Positions 1-7,471 are shown, counted from the stretch's first letter. The stretch: DNA of 25,904 bases from Limivicinus sp963617275 (GCA_963617275.1 CAVENX010000024.1:1-25904), one strand, 5' to 3'. Notes: generated by a model from the letters alone, not told the origin. Numbers and translations: made by a program.

Positions 1-867
1 CCCTACCACACCGAGATCATGGAGAGCTTCAACGGCGTTGACATGGACTCCGCCGGACGCGTCGCTGGCAACGGCTTCTACTATCTCATGGGCGACATCG
101 CAAGACTGCACAGCGCCATTCTCGCCTATGCGCGTGACTTCATGATAAACAAGGGCTTCATCTACTGTATTCCGCCCTTCATGATCCACGGCAACGTCGT
201 CGAGGGTGTAATGTCGCAGACGGATATGGACGCAATGATGTACAAGATCGAGGGCGAGGATCTCTATCTTATCGGCACGTCGGAGCACTCCATGATAGGC
301 AAGTTCATAGACCAGGTCATCCCCGAGGAGACGCTTCCTCAGACGCTCACCTCCTACTCCCCCTGCTTCCGCAAGGAAAAGGGCGCGCACGGCATAGAAG
401 AGCGCGGCGTATACCGTATACATCAGTTTGAAAAACAGGAAATGATCGTCGTGTGCAAGCCGGAGGATTCCATGGCATGGTACGAGAAGATGTGGCGCTT
501 CTCCGTCGAGCTGTTCCGCTCCATGGAGATACCCGTGCGTCAGCTTGAGTGCTGCTCGGGCGATCTTGCCGACCTCAAGGTCAAATCCTGCGATATAGAG
601 GCATGGTCCCCGCGCCAGCAGAAATATTTCGAGGTCTGCTCCTGCTCCAATCTCGGCGACGCGCAGTCGCGCCGTCTCAGGATGCGCGTAAAGGGCGCGG
701 ACGGCAAAATGTATCTCCCCCACACGCTCAACAACACCGTCGTCGCTCCCCCGCGTATGCTCATCGCGTTTCTTGAAAATCACCTCCAGGCAGACGGCAG
801 CGTGACAATTCCCGAGGTGCTGTGGCAGTACATGGGCGGCACAAAGGTTCTCGTCCCGAAAAAATAA
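1..867 (+). CDS. serS: Seryl-tRNA synthetase, C-terminal part (5' end outside window)
   Basis: Class II aminoacyl-tRNA synthetase that charges tRNA-Ser with serine in the cytoplasm. The frame is open from base 1, so the N-terminal tRNA-binding coiled coil and the first part of the catalytic domain lie upstream. Visible class II landmarks are the TSEHSMIG segment, motif 2 (CFRKEKGAHG ... RIHQFEKQEM), the serine-site region EVCSCSNLGDAQSRRL and motif 3 near the end (LIAFLENHLQADGSVTIPEV), followed by the usual YMGG ending. The motif-2 loop (GAHGIEERGVYRIHQFEKQE) and the phrase HTLNNTVVAPPRMLIAFLEN read more like the archaeal-type SerRS branch than the E. coli/Bacillus one; that is a judgement from memory of the families. 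The next gene begins 89 bases downstream with its own ribosome site, so co-transcription is uncertain. The family call is very secure; the subgroup is not. Confidence 0.96.
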   Translation, partial: PYHTEIMESFNGVDMDSAGRVAGNGFYYLMGDIARLHSAILAYARDFMINKGFIYCIPPFMIHGNVVEGVMSQTDMDAMMYKIEGEDLYLIGTSEHSMIGKFIDQVIPEETLPQTLTSYSPCFRKEKGAHGIEERGVYRIHQFEKQEMIVVCKPEDSMAWYEKMWRFSVELFRSMEIPVRQLECCSGDLADLKVKSCDIEAWSPRQQKYFEVCSCSNLGDAQSRRLRMRVKGADGKMYLPHTLNNTVVAPPRMLIAFLENHLQADGSVTIPEVLWQYMGGTKVLVPKK

Positions 868-956
868 AAAAGGCGAAACAAAATCGCCGGTGAAGCGTAT
901 AAGCATGTGCCGAAAGAAAATCAGCGCCTGCTTAAGCATAAGGGAGGGTAAATATA

Positions 957-1877
957 ATGAAAAAAATAGTAGCTTCCGTTCTTGTGCTCATTCTTATAAT
1001 GAGCATATGTCCGTTTTCATTTGCCGCGTCTGCCACAACGGTGCTTGTTACCGACGAAAACGGCAAGGCAGTAGCCGGAGCGAAGGTGCAGCTGTGCGAC
1101 GACAAAACCTGCTTTGTGCAGGTCAGCGGGGCGGATGGCACGGCGGTCTTTGCGAATCTGGCGTCAGGCGAATATGAGGTGCATATACTCAAGGTTCCGG
1201 AGGGCTTTGCAAAAACCAAGGAAGTCAAAACGGTCAATGCGGGCGGTACGCTGACCTTCGCTCTGAAAAGCGAGGGCGCATCGGAGACAAAATATCCAGA
1301 GCCTGCAAAAACCTATGATTCACTCGATGATATAAACTTTTCCGATTACAGGCTTGTTCTTGTCAACTATTGGGAGCCGTGGTGCCACTGGTGCCTTGAA
1401 GAGATGCCCGACTTTGAAAAGCTCTGGCAGGAATACAGGGAGAAGGGTCTTCTCATAGTCGGAATGTACAGTTCAGAGGAGGACGCGGCGGAAACGATAG
1501 AGGAGCTTGGCATAAGCTATCCCACCGTTTTCTATGATGAGCCGTGTGAATTTACCGAGGGCGGCGTTCCGGCGACGGTCTTCTATGACGGCAAGGGAAA
1601 TATTCTCCCCGCGAAGGCCGAGGATTTCATGGATCAGCTGACCGAGGCCGTCAACGAAACGATCGAAGCCTACCTCAACGGCGAATTTGACGAATTTACC
1701 GACGAGGACAGCACGGAGATAAAGTCGGAGCTTGACGGAATAATCGGCGACGACGCCAAGATAAAGGAATACTGCCGCGAGATCGCCGAAAGCTATGTTG
1801 AATCCGGCGCCGGCGCATTCGTCGGCTATGCGGACTACGACACATGGAAAGGGCGCATCGACAGCCGCCTTGCCTGA
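957..1877 (+). CDS. Secreted thioredoxin-fold (TlpA/ResA-like) protein with N-terminal Cna-B-like domain
   Basis: 306 aa. A signal peptide (MKK, then a hydrophobic run, then cleavage near PFSFA-ASA, about residue 24) sends the protein out of the cell; there is no lipobox. Residues about 27-100 look like a small beta-sandwich of the Cna-B/carboxypeptidase-regulatory type (VTDENGKAVAGAKVQL, GTAVFANLASGEYEV). Residues about 115-230 are a thioredoxin fold of the TlpA/ResA kind: NYWEPWCHWCLEEMP carries the redox pair C143-x-x-C146, and the cis-proline loop is GGVPATVFY. The last ~75 residues are acidic, probably helical, and unrecognised. The start is supported by AAGGGAGGG seven bases upstream. 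Expected role: disulfide reduction or exchange at the cell surface. The partner is unknown, and no cytochrome-maturation or methionine-sulfoxide-reductase gene is adjacent. A hairpin array and terminator follow. Confidence 0.85.
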   Translation: MKKIVASVLVLILIMSICPFSFAASATTVLVTDENGKAVAGAKVQLCDDKTCFVQVSGADGTAVFANLASGEYEVHILKVPEGFAKTKEVKTVNAGGTLTFALKSEGASETKYPEPAKTYDSLDDINFSDYRLVLVNYWEPWCHWCLEEMPDFEKLWQEYREKGLLIVGMYSSEEDAAETIEELGISYPTVFYDEPCEFTEGGVPATVFYDGKGNILPAKAEDFMDQLTEAVNETIEAYLNGEFDEFTDEDSTEIKSELDGIIGDDAKIKEYCREIAESYVESGAGAFVGYADYDTWKGRIDSRLA

Positions 1878-1928
1878 CCGCAGACAGCAGAATGCTTTTC
1901 CGAGACTGTCAAAAAAAGCCTCGCAGAG

Positions 1929-2100
1929 TTTTTTGCCCGCAGGCAAAAAATAGTTTTGATCGTTTTCTCCGGCGGCGTGTACGTCGGAGAAAACACTTCT
2001 CACGGAGCGAGTGTCGAATTGTTCGCCTACGGCGAACAACCGAGGCACGGAGCGCAGTGCAGCCCTTTTGTCAAAGAACCTCAAAGAGGTTCTTTGACAA
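1929..2100. repeat. Intergenic array of four strong hairpins
   Basis: Four palindromes lie nearly end to end. Positions 1929-1950 have a 9-bp stem (ttttttgcc/ggcaaaaaa), 1962-1994 a 10-bp stem (gttttctccg/cggagaaaac), 2019-2039 a 9-bp stem with a 3-base loop (ttgttcgcc/ggcgaacaa), and 2068-2100 a perfect 15-bp stem with loop aaa. The flanks 1907-1924 (gtcaaaaaaagcctc) and 2086-2098 (gaggttctttgac) are themselves roughly inverted. Nothing codes here. The last hairpin is followed by GTTTT and could stop transcription from the gene ending at 1877. The nested palindromes resemble a REP/BIME or MITE-like intergenic element, which is an inference. Confidence 0.6.
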
Positions 2101-2101
2101 G

Positions 2102-2150
2102 TTTTAAGCCGGTGAAAGCTTGATTTGCTTTCACCGGCTTAAAGTTTTGC
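2102..2150 (+). terminator. Intrinsic terminator between convergent genes
   Basis: A 16-bp perfect stem (2104-2119 with 2127-2142; ttaagccggtgaaagc and its complement) is followed on the plus strand by a T-rich run into 2160. It sits between the plus-strand thioredoxin-like gene and the end of minus-strand dnaJ, eight bases from the dnaJ stop. The minus side lacks a good T-run, so two-way termination is possible but less clear. Confidence 0.75.
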
Positions 2151-3293
2151 TTATTTTCTTTTTCTTCCGACGCCGCTCTGCTTTACGCTGTCCAGCTCGC
2201 CCATTGACGCGGCGAACTGACGGAGCAGCTCCTTCTGAGAACCTGTCAGGTTCTTCGGCACGGCAAGTGTCACAGTGACGAACTGGTCACCCCTGCCGCT
2301 GCCGCGCAGGTAAGGTATGCCCTTGCCGCGCAGACGGAACACCGTACCGGGCTGCGTTCCCTCGGGAACAGTCATTTTCACGTTGCCGTCAAGCGTCGGC
2401 ACCTCGATCTCCGCGCCCAGAGCCGCCTGCGAATATGTGATGGGCTGCTCGAGAAGGACAGAGGTCCCGTCGCGCTCGAAGCGAGAGTGCGGACGGACGA
2501 TGACCGATACCAGCAGATCGCCGGCGGGGCCGCCGTTTGCGCCTGCGTTGCCCTTGCCGCGCTGGGAAATAGCCTGACCGTCGTCGATACCGGCGGGGAT
2601 GGTCACTTTTATCTTGTGCTGGCGCCGGATACTGCCCATGCCCTTGCAGGTCTTGCAGGGCTGGTGGATTATCTTGCCTCTGCCGCGGCACTTGCCGCAG
2701 GGCGCCTGCGACTGCATCACGCCGAAAGGCGTGCGCTGCGACTGCATGACATAGCCTGTACCCTTGCAGTCGGGACATACCTCGGGCGTAGTGCCCGGGG
2801 CGCAGCCCGTGCCCTTGCAGTCAGGGCACTGCTCGACACGCGCCACGGTGACTTCCTTTTCACAACCGAAAGCCGCTTCTTCAAAGCTTATGTTCACGCT
2901 TGCGCGGATATTTTCGCCCTTGCGCGGCGCGTTGGGATTGCTCCTCTGTCCGCCGCCGAAACCGCCGAAGCCGCCGCCGAATATATCGCCGAATATGTCG
3001 CCCAGATCGCCGAAGCCGCTGAAGCCGCCGAAACCCGCGCCGCCGGCGCCGGCGCCGTAGCTGGGGTCGAACGCCGCATGGCCGAACTGATCGTACTTCT
3101 TGCGCTTCTCGTCATCGGAAAGTACCTCGTAAGCCTCGTTTGCCTCCTTGAACCGCTCCTCGCACTGCTTATCGCCGGGGTGCAGGTCAGGGTGATTTTC
3201 CTTGGCTATTTTTCTGTATGCTTTTTTTATCTCATCGGCGCTCGCGCTTTTATCAACGCCAAGCACCTCGTAATAATCTCTTTTTTCTGCCAT
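2151..3293 (-). CDS. dnaJ: Chaperone protein DnaJ (Hsp40)
   Basis: 380 aa, usual length for a type I DnaJ. It delivers unfolded proteins to DnaK and stimulates the DnaK ATPase. The J domain covers residues 1-70 with the HPD triad at 34-36 (NHPDLHPG). A Gly/Phe-rich linker follows (repeated GFGGF). The zinc-binding region has all four CxxCxGxG repeats (CPDCKGTG twice, CGKCRGRG, CKTCKGMG), then the beta-sandwich substrate domains (VTIPAGIDDG, YLRGSGRGDQFV). The start is preceded by GGAGGAG close to ATG. It is the last gene of the minus-strand hrcA-grpE-dnaK-dnaJ operon, separated from dnaK by a 174-base spacer with competing hairpins that could set its level relative to dnaK. Confidence 0.98.
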   Translation of the reverse strand: MAEKRDYYEVLGVDKSASADEIKKAYRKIAKENHPDLHPGDKQCEERFKEANEAYEVLSDDEKRKKYDQFGHAAFDPSYGAGAGGAGFGGFSGFGDLGDIFGDIFGGGFGGFGGGQRSNPNAPRKGENIRASVNISFEEAAFGCEKEVTVARVEQCPDCKGTGCAPGTTPEVCPDCKGTGYVMQSQRTPFGVMQSQAPCGKCRGRGKIIHQPCKTCKGMGSIRRQHKIKVTIPAGIDDGQAISQRGKGNAGANGGPAGDLLVSVIVRPHSRFERDGTSVLLEQPITYSQAALGAEIEVPTLDGNVKMTVPEGTQPGTVFRLRGKGIPYLRGSGRGDQFVTVTLAVPKNLTGSQKELLRQFAASMGELDSVKQSGVGRKRK

Positions 3294-3325
3294 AGCTCCT
3301 CCGATCCGCGCAAAACGCGCATTAT

Positions 3326-3414
3326 CCGCCTCAACGGCGGACGCGTCCGCTCATTAAACGGCGCTGTCTGTGTTTTTACGCGCCGTTGAGGCGGGGAAAA
3401 ATCCTCGCCTCAAC
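3326..3414 (-). promoter_or_regulatory. Competing hairpins in the dnaK-dnaJ spacer
   Basis: In transcript order (minus strand) there are three segments: 3414-3406 (gttgaggcg), 3394-3381 (ccgcctcaacggcg) and 3339-3326 (cgccgttgaggcgg). The middle one can pair with the first (9 bp, short loop) or with the third (perfect 14 bp, 41-base loop), but not with both at once. Such an arrangement can tune read-through or protect RNA ends and so lower dnaJ relative to dnaK. No T-run follows either hairpin, so simple termination is unlikely. The function is an inference. Confidence 0.5.
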
Positions 3415-3467
3415 AGATTGTTGATCACATTCCGTGTCACGGGATGTGCGCCGGGTCGTCCGGTAAA

Positions 3468-5309
3468 TTACTTCTTGTCGTCATCTACGACGGTGTAGTC
3501 GGCGTCATAGTAATCCTGGCCGCCCTGAGCGCCGCCCTGTGAAGGATCGGAGCCTGCACCCGGCTGACCCTGTGCGCCTGCCGCCTGATACATCTTCTCG
3601 CTGACCTTGTAGAACGCCTGAGTGAGCGCCTCGGTAGCGGACTTGATAGCGGCGGTGTCGGTACCCTTGAGAGCGGTCTTCAGCTCTTCAAGCTTTGCCT
3701 CGACCTCGCTCTTGTCGGCTGCGTCAAGCTTATCGCCCATCTCTGAGAGGGTCTTTTCGGTCTGGTAGACGATCTGATCGCCCTGATTGCGGACATCGAC
3801 CTCTTCCTTGCGCTTTGCATCTTCAGCCGCATACATCTCGGCTTCCTTGACAGCCTTGTCGATGTCTTCCTTGGACATATTGGAGGAAGCGGTGATGGTG
3901 ATATGCTGCTCCTTGCCGGTGCCGAGATCCTTTGCGGAGACGTTGACGATGCCGTTGGCGTCGATATCGAAGGTGACTTCTATCTGAGGAACGCCGCGGC
4001 GCGCCGGGGCGATGCCGTCAAGATTGAAGCGGCCGAGGCTCTTGTTGTAAGCAGCCATCTCGCGCTCGCCCTGAAGAACGTTGACTTCGACAGAGGTCTG
4101 GTTATCGGCCGCAGTGGAGAAGACCTGGGACTTCTTCACGGGGATGGTGGTGTTGCGCTCGATGAGCTTGGTGCAGACGCCGCCGAGAGTTTCGATGCCC
4201 AGAGACAGAGGAGTTACATCCAGCAGGAGCATACCCTTGGTATCGCCGGAGAACACGCCGCCCTGGATAGCCGCGCCGATAGCGACGCACTCATCGGGGT
4301 TGATGCCCTTGAACCCGTCCTTGCCGGTGAGGGACTTGACCATTTCCTGAACTGCGGGGATACGGCTGGAGCCGCCGACCAGCAGGACCTTGGAGATGTC
4401 GGAGGGGTTAAGACCGGAGTCGGAGAGAGCCTGCTTTACAGGACCCATTGTCTTTTCGACAAGGTGATGTGTAAGCTCGTTGAATTTTGCCCTTGTAAGG
4501 GTCATGTCAAGATGCTTCGGGCCGGTGGCGTCGGCAGTGATATAAGGCAGGTTGATGTTGGAGGTGGTGACGCCGGACAGCTCGATCTTCGCTTTCTCGG
4601 CCGCCTCGCGCAGACGCTGCATAGCGACCTTATCGCCGCTGAGGTCAACGCCCTCTGCCTTCTTGAACTCTTCCACCATGTACTTGGTGATGCACTCGTC
4701 AAAGTCGTCGCCGCCGAGACGGTTGTTGCCCGCGGTCGCCAGAACCTCGATAACGCCGTCGCCTATCTCAAGCACGGAGACATCGAATGTGCCGCCGCCA
4801 AGGTCGTAGACCATGATCTTCTGATCGGTCTCCTTATCGAGGCCGTATGCAAGAGCCGCGGCGGTAGGCTCGTTTATGATACGCTTTACGTCAAGACCGG
4901 CGATCTTGCCGGCGTCCTTGGTCGCCTGACGCTGCGCGTCGGTGAAGTATGCAGGAACGGTGATGACCGCTTCCGTGACGCTCTGTCCCAGATACGCCTC
5001 GGCGTCTGCCTTGAGCTTCTGGAGGATCATTGCGGAAATTTCCTGCGGGGTATATGCCTTGTTGTCTATGGTCACTTTATAGTTGGAGCCCATTTCACGC
5101 TTGATGGAAGAAATGGTGCGGTCGGGGTTGGTGACCGCCTGACGCTTTGCCACCTGACCTACCATACGCTCGCCGGTCTTTGCAAAAGCAACGACAGACG
5201 GGGTAGTGCGTGCGCCCTCTGCGTTCGGGATAACGACGGCTTCGCCGCCCTCCATAACTGCTACACAGCTGTTGGTTGTACCTAAGTCTATTCCTATAAT
5301 CTTACTCAT
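3468..5309 (-). CDS. dnaK: Chaperone protein DnaK (Hsp70)
   Basis: 613 aa, normal for bacterial Hsp70. ATP-driven chaperone that works with DnaJ and GrpE in folding and stress recovery. The nucleotide-binding domain begins at once (IGIDLGTTNSCVAVMEGG), with the second phosphate motif YDLGGGTFDVSVLEIGDGV and the adenosine motif LLVGGSSRIPAVQEMV. The interdomain linker and beta-sandwich substrate domain follow (LLLDVTPLSLGIETLGGV), then the helical lid and a glycine/glutamine-rich tail ending in an acidic stretch before the final KK. The ATG is set by AGGAGG nine bases upstream. Upstream towards grpE lies a 46-bp tandem-repeat array. No second CIRCE or strong separate promoter was found before dnaK, so it probably depends mainly on the hrcA promoter. 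Confidence 0.99.
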   Translation of the reverse strand: MSKIIGIDLGTTNSCVAVMEGGEAVVIPNAEGARTTPSVVAFAKTGERMVGQVAKRQAVTNPDRTISSIKREMGSNYKVTIDNKAYTPQEISAMILQKLKADAEAYLGQSVTEAVITVPAYFTDAQRQATKDAGKIAGLDVKRIINEPTAAALAYGLDKETDQKIMVYDLGGGTFDVSVLEIGDGVIEVLATAGNNRLGGDDFDECITKYMVEEFKKAEGVDLSGDKVAMQRLREAAEKAKIELSGVTTSNINLPYITADATGPKHLDMTLTRAKFNELTHHLVEKTMGPVKQALSDSGLNPSDISKVLLVGGSSRIPAVQEMVKSLTGKDGFKGINPDECVAIGAAIQGGVFSGDTKGMLLLDVTPLSLGIETLGGVCTKLIERNTTIPVKKSQVFSTAADNQTSVEVNVLQGEREMAAYNKSLGRFNLDGIAPARRGVPQIEVTFDIDANGIVNVSAKDLGTGKEQHITITASSNMSKEDIDKAVKEAEMYAAEDAKRKEEVDVRNQGDQIVYQTEKTLSEMGDKLDAADKSEVEAKLEELKTALKGTDTAAIKSATEALTQAFYKVSEKMYQAAGAQGQPGAGSDPSQGGAQGGQDYYDADYTVVDDDKK

Positions 5310-5393
5310 TGTGATTTCCTCCTATATAACGAAAATAATTTTTTACTTAATTTATATAACAAACGGCGCGTGGCCGGTTTGTCCATTTTTAAA

Positions 5394-5563
5394 TTCTTTT
5401 GGCAGAGCCAAAAGGGGTGCGGAGTAATTGGTCTGTGCGTTCCTTTGGCAGAGCCAAAAGGGGTGTGGAGTAATTGGTCTGTGCGTTCCTTTGGCTAAGC
5501 CAAAAGGGGTGCGTGGTAATTGGTCTGTGCGTTCACGCTTTGCCAAAAATGGGTGTGCAGTAA
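5394..5563. repeat. 46-bp tandem repeat (3.5 copies) between grpE and dnaK
   Basis: Full units lie at 5394-5439, 5440-5485 and 5486-5531, with a degenerate partial unit at 5532-5563. Each unit holds a palindrome around tttggcagagccaaa followed by ggggtg and a conserved taattggtctgtgcg. The third copy has aga changed to taa in the loop, so it remains self-complementary. Because the unit is 46 bases, not a multiple of three, the open frame running through it on the minus strand is not a protein repeat. In the grpE-dnaK transcript it would form three to four hairpins in series. Confidence 0.85.
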
Positions 5564-5572
5564 AACACCGGA

Positions 5573-6193
5573 TCAGTTTGCGACTTTGACCATTGCAAAG
5601 CGGATGACCTTATCACCTATTCTGAAGCCCTCCTGGAAGACCTCAACGATCTCGTTCTCGCCCTTCGTCTCATCGTCAACGTGCATTACCGCGTTGTGCA
5701 GCGCAGGGTCAAAGGTCTTGCCGAGACTGTCTATCTTCTCCACATGGAGTTTTTCCATGGTCGCATTGAACTGCGTCATTATCATCTCGACGCCCTTGCG
5801 GTACGCCTCGTCCTCGGTGGAGGCTTTCAGCGCCCTTTCAAGATTGTCGTACACCGGCAGGAACTTTGTGAGAACGTCGGCCTTGATGTCGTTGTAAAGG
5901 CTCTCTTTCTCCTTCTGGGAGCGGCGGCGGAAGTTGTCATACTCTGCGGCAAGGCGGAGGTACTTATCGTCTTTCTCCGCAAGCGCCTGCGCATGAAGCT
6001 CTTCTTTTTCCTTCTCCTCGGCCTTTTTGTCCTTCCTGGCGGGCTTCTTTTTGTTCTCGCCCTTCGTCTCGTCCTTCTTCTCCGCGGCGGGAGCGGCGTC
6101 CTTTATTTCCTCGCCCTTATCGGGGGCGGCGTTTTCCTTTTCTTCCTCCGCCTGAGCTGCGGTCTGCTGCTTCTTTTCGTTATCTGTGCTCAT
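5573..6193 (-). CDS. grpE: Nucleotide exchange factor GrpE
   Basis: 206 aa from the chosen start. It releases ADP from DnaK and so resets the chaperone cycle. The first ~80 residues are a highly charged, low-complexity Lys/Glu/Ala region (disordered or coiled coil), longer than in many homologues. The GrpE dimer helices follow (EYDNFRRRSQKEKESLYNDI) with the family signature FLPVYDNLERAL, then the C-terminal beta domain (FDPALHNAVMHVDDE ... GFRIGDKVIRFAMVKVAN). Two ATGs are possible, at 6202 and 6193. AAGGAG directly abuts the first but lies nine bases before the second, so 6193 (MSTDNEKKQQ) is preferred. Second gene of the heat-shock operon. Confidence 0.97.
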   Translation of the reverse strand: MSTDNEKKQQTAAQAEEEKENAAPDKGEEIKDAAPAAEKKDETKGENKKKPARKDKKAEEKEKEELHAQALAEKDDKYLRLAAEYDNFRRRSQKEKESLYNDIKADVLTKFLPVYDNLERALKASTEDEAYRKGVEMIMTQFNATMEKLHVEKIDSLGKTFDPALHNAVMHVDDETKGENEIVEVFQEGFRIGDKVIRFAMVKVAN

Positions 6194-6241
6194 TCGGATC
6201 ATCTCCTTCTTTTACTGCCCGCTCAAAACCTCACGCCGTTT

Positions 6242-7339
6242 TCATTCATCCTTCTCCGGCGGCTTGCGGCGGCCTATTATCAGTTTGTTGTGCATCCCCT
6301 CTGGGGGCGCGTCCCCCGTGCCGAGACGTCTTGAAAGTCCCGCGGCAAGGGCACTGAGCTTCGCGGCGACTGCCGAATAGTCCATACGCGTCGGCCCGAC
6401 CACGCCGATAAGCCCCTTTGTATTATCTCCCGCGTCGTAGGTCGCTATAACAACGCTGGAATCTTTCAGCTCCTCCGCCACGTTTTCCGGGCCGATAAGC
6501 ACCTGAACGCCGTTGTCGGCAAGCGATGCCAGCTCTTCGTCCGGCAGGATGTGATTCCCGCCCGAGAGATAGTTCATAAGGCGGTGCGCCTTGTCGGGAT
6601 CCCTGTATTCGGGCTGGTTGAGAAGCCTGTTCTCTCCCGCGACAAATGCCGTCGGCCTGAATGCCTCCGACAGAACCTCGATGGCAAAGGACGCGATGAC
6701 AGATGTTATGCCCATCGTATCGTCCGCCGCCCGCTCCGTCGAGGAGATCAGCAGCGGGGTTATCTGCTCCTCGGAAATGCCCACGAAATTTGCGTTGAAC
6801 AAAACCGAAAGCTTTTTCATCATCTGCTCCGTCACCGACACGGGAAGGTGAACAAGCTTGTTTTTCACCGTGCTGTCCGAGAGCATAACCACTATTATAA
6901 ATGTGTTCGCGTCCACATAAATAATATCGAATCTTTTGATGAGCGCAGGAGCGCGGGTGGTGAGGGCAAGCGCGGGATAATCGGTTATCTGTGAGGCAAG
7001 GCGGCTGACATCGCTTATCGTCTCGTCAAGCTGCCTGAGCTTCACGTTGAGCCTGCTGTTTATCTCCTCCGTCTCCTCAAGGGAAAGCTTCTGCTTTTCC
7101 ATAAGCTCGTTGACGTACATTCTGTACCCGGCCGGGGTAGGGACGCGCCCGGCGGAGGTATGCGGCTGCTCGAGATAGCCCATGTTCACAAGCTCTGCAA
7201 GCTCGTTGCGGATAGTCGCCGAGGAGCAGCCAAGCCCCGCCTTCTCGGCGATGAACCTGCTGCCCACCGGCTCGGCCGTGCGGATGTATTCATCCACAAC
7301 TGCCGCAAGTATTTTCTTTTTTCTCTCGCTGACAGTCAT
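6242..7339 (-). CDS. hrcA: Heat-inducible transcription repressor HrcA
   Basis: 365 aa. Represses class I heat-shock genes by binding the CIRCE operator; its folding depends on GroEL, which couples repression to chaperone supply. The N-terminal winged helix is clear (ERKKKILAAVVDEYIRTAEP, GCSSATIRNELAELVNMGYL, then a QPHTSAGRVPT segment typical of the family). The central and C-terminal effector domain ends in a glycine-rich stretch (GLIGVVGPTRMDYSAV) and a basic tail. The open frame extends further upstream to 7486 across the operator, but ATG 7339 (MTVSERKKK) has AAGGGTGA at proper distance and matches the family N-terminus. First gene of the operon; it represses its own promoter through the CIRCE at 7418-7444. 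Confidence 0.97.
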   Translation of the reverse strand: MTVSERKKKILAAVVDEYIRTAEPVGSRFIAEKAGLGCSSATIRNELAELVNMGYLEQPHTSAGRVPTPAGYRMYVNELMEKQKLSLEETEEINSRLNVKLRQLDETISDVSRLASQITDYPALALTTRAPALIKRFDIIYVDANTFIIVVMLSDSTVKNKLVHLPVSVTEQMMKKLSVLFNANFVGISEEQITPLLISSTERAADDTMGITSVIASFAIEVLSEAFRPTAFVAGENRLLNQPEYRDPDKAHRLMNYLSGGNHILPDEELASLADNGVQVLIGPENVAEELKDSSVVIATYDAGDNTKGLIGVVGPTRMDYSAVAAKLSALAAGLSRRLGTGDAPPEGMHNKLIIGRRKPPEKDE

Positions 7340-7417
7340 CACGTTCACCCTTAAATACAAGGGGAGTATCCGAACCGCGCCGGTCTTCGATCGTTTAGCA
7401 CTCTCATCTTCCGACTG

Positions 7418-7444
7418 TTGGCACTCTCTTTGTTCGAGTGCTAA
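7418..7444 (-). promoter_or_regulatory. CIRCE operator with an extra half-site
   Basis: TTGGCACTC-N9-GAGTGCTAA differs from the consensus TTAGCACTC-N9-GAGTGCTAA at one base. A further perfect half-site, TTAGCACTC, lies at 7395-7403, 23 bases from the left half-site and in the same orientation. The operator overlaps the -10 box and start region of the hrcA operon promoter, where HrcA would block transcription. Confidence 0.95.
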
Positions 7445-7471
7445 TATACCACCGCGTACATTCTTTGTCAA
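7443..7471 (-). promoter_or_regulatory. Sigma-A promoter of the hrcA-grpE-dnaK-dnaJ operon
   Basis: Reading the minus strand: TTGACA (7471-7466), a 17-base spacer, then TATATT (7448-7443). The -35 is perfect and the -10 is one base off consensus. The -10 shares two bases with CIRCE. Confidence 0.92.

Noticed and set aside
1844..2107. 87-aa frame through the hairpin array
   Set aside because: Arg/Phe-rich translation of palindromes, overlapping the thioredoxin gene end; not a protein.
2487..3389. 300-aa Ala-rich open frame antisense to dnaJ
   Set aside because: Low-complexity mirror of the dnaJ Gly/Phe and zinc region; it continues into the hairpin spacer.
3903..5285. 460-aa open frame antisense to dnaK
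   Set aside because: It exactly shadows the dnaK gene, whose sequence and motifs are unmistakable. It has no ribosome site and its composition follows dnaK codon third positions.
5352..5546. 64-aa frame on the minus strand through the 46-bp repeats
   Set aside because: The repeat length is not a multiple of three and the peptide has no conserved unit; it is a by-product of the tandem DNA repeat.
5394..5563. CRISPR-like array
   Set aside because: The units are adjacent and near-identical over their whole length; there are no variable spacers and no cas genes.
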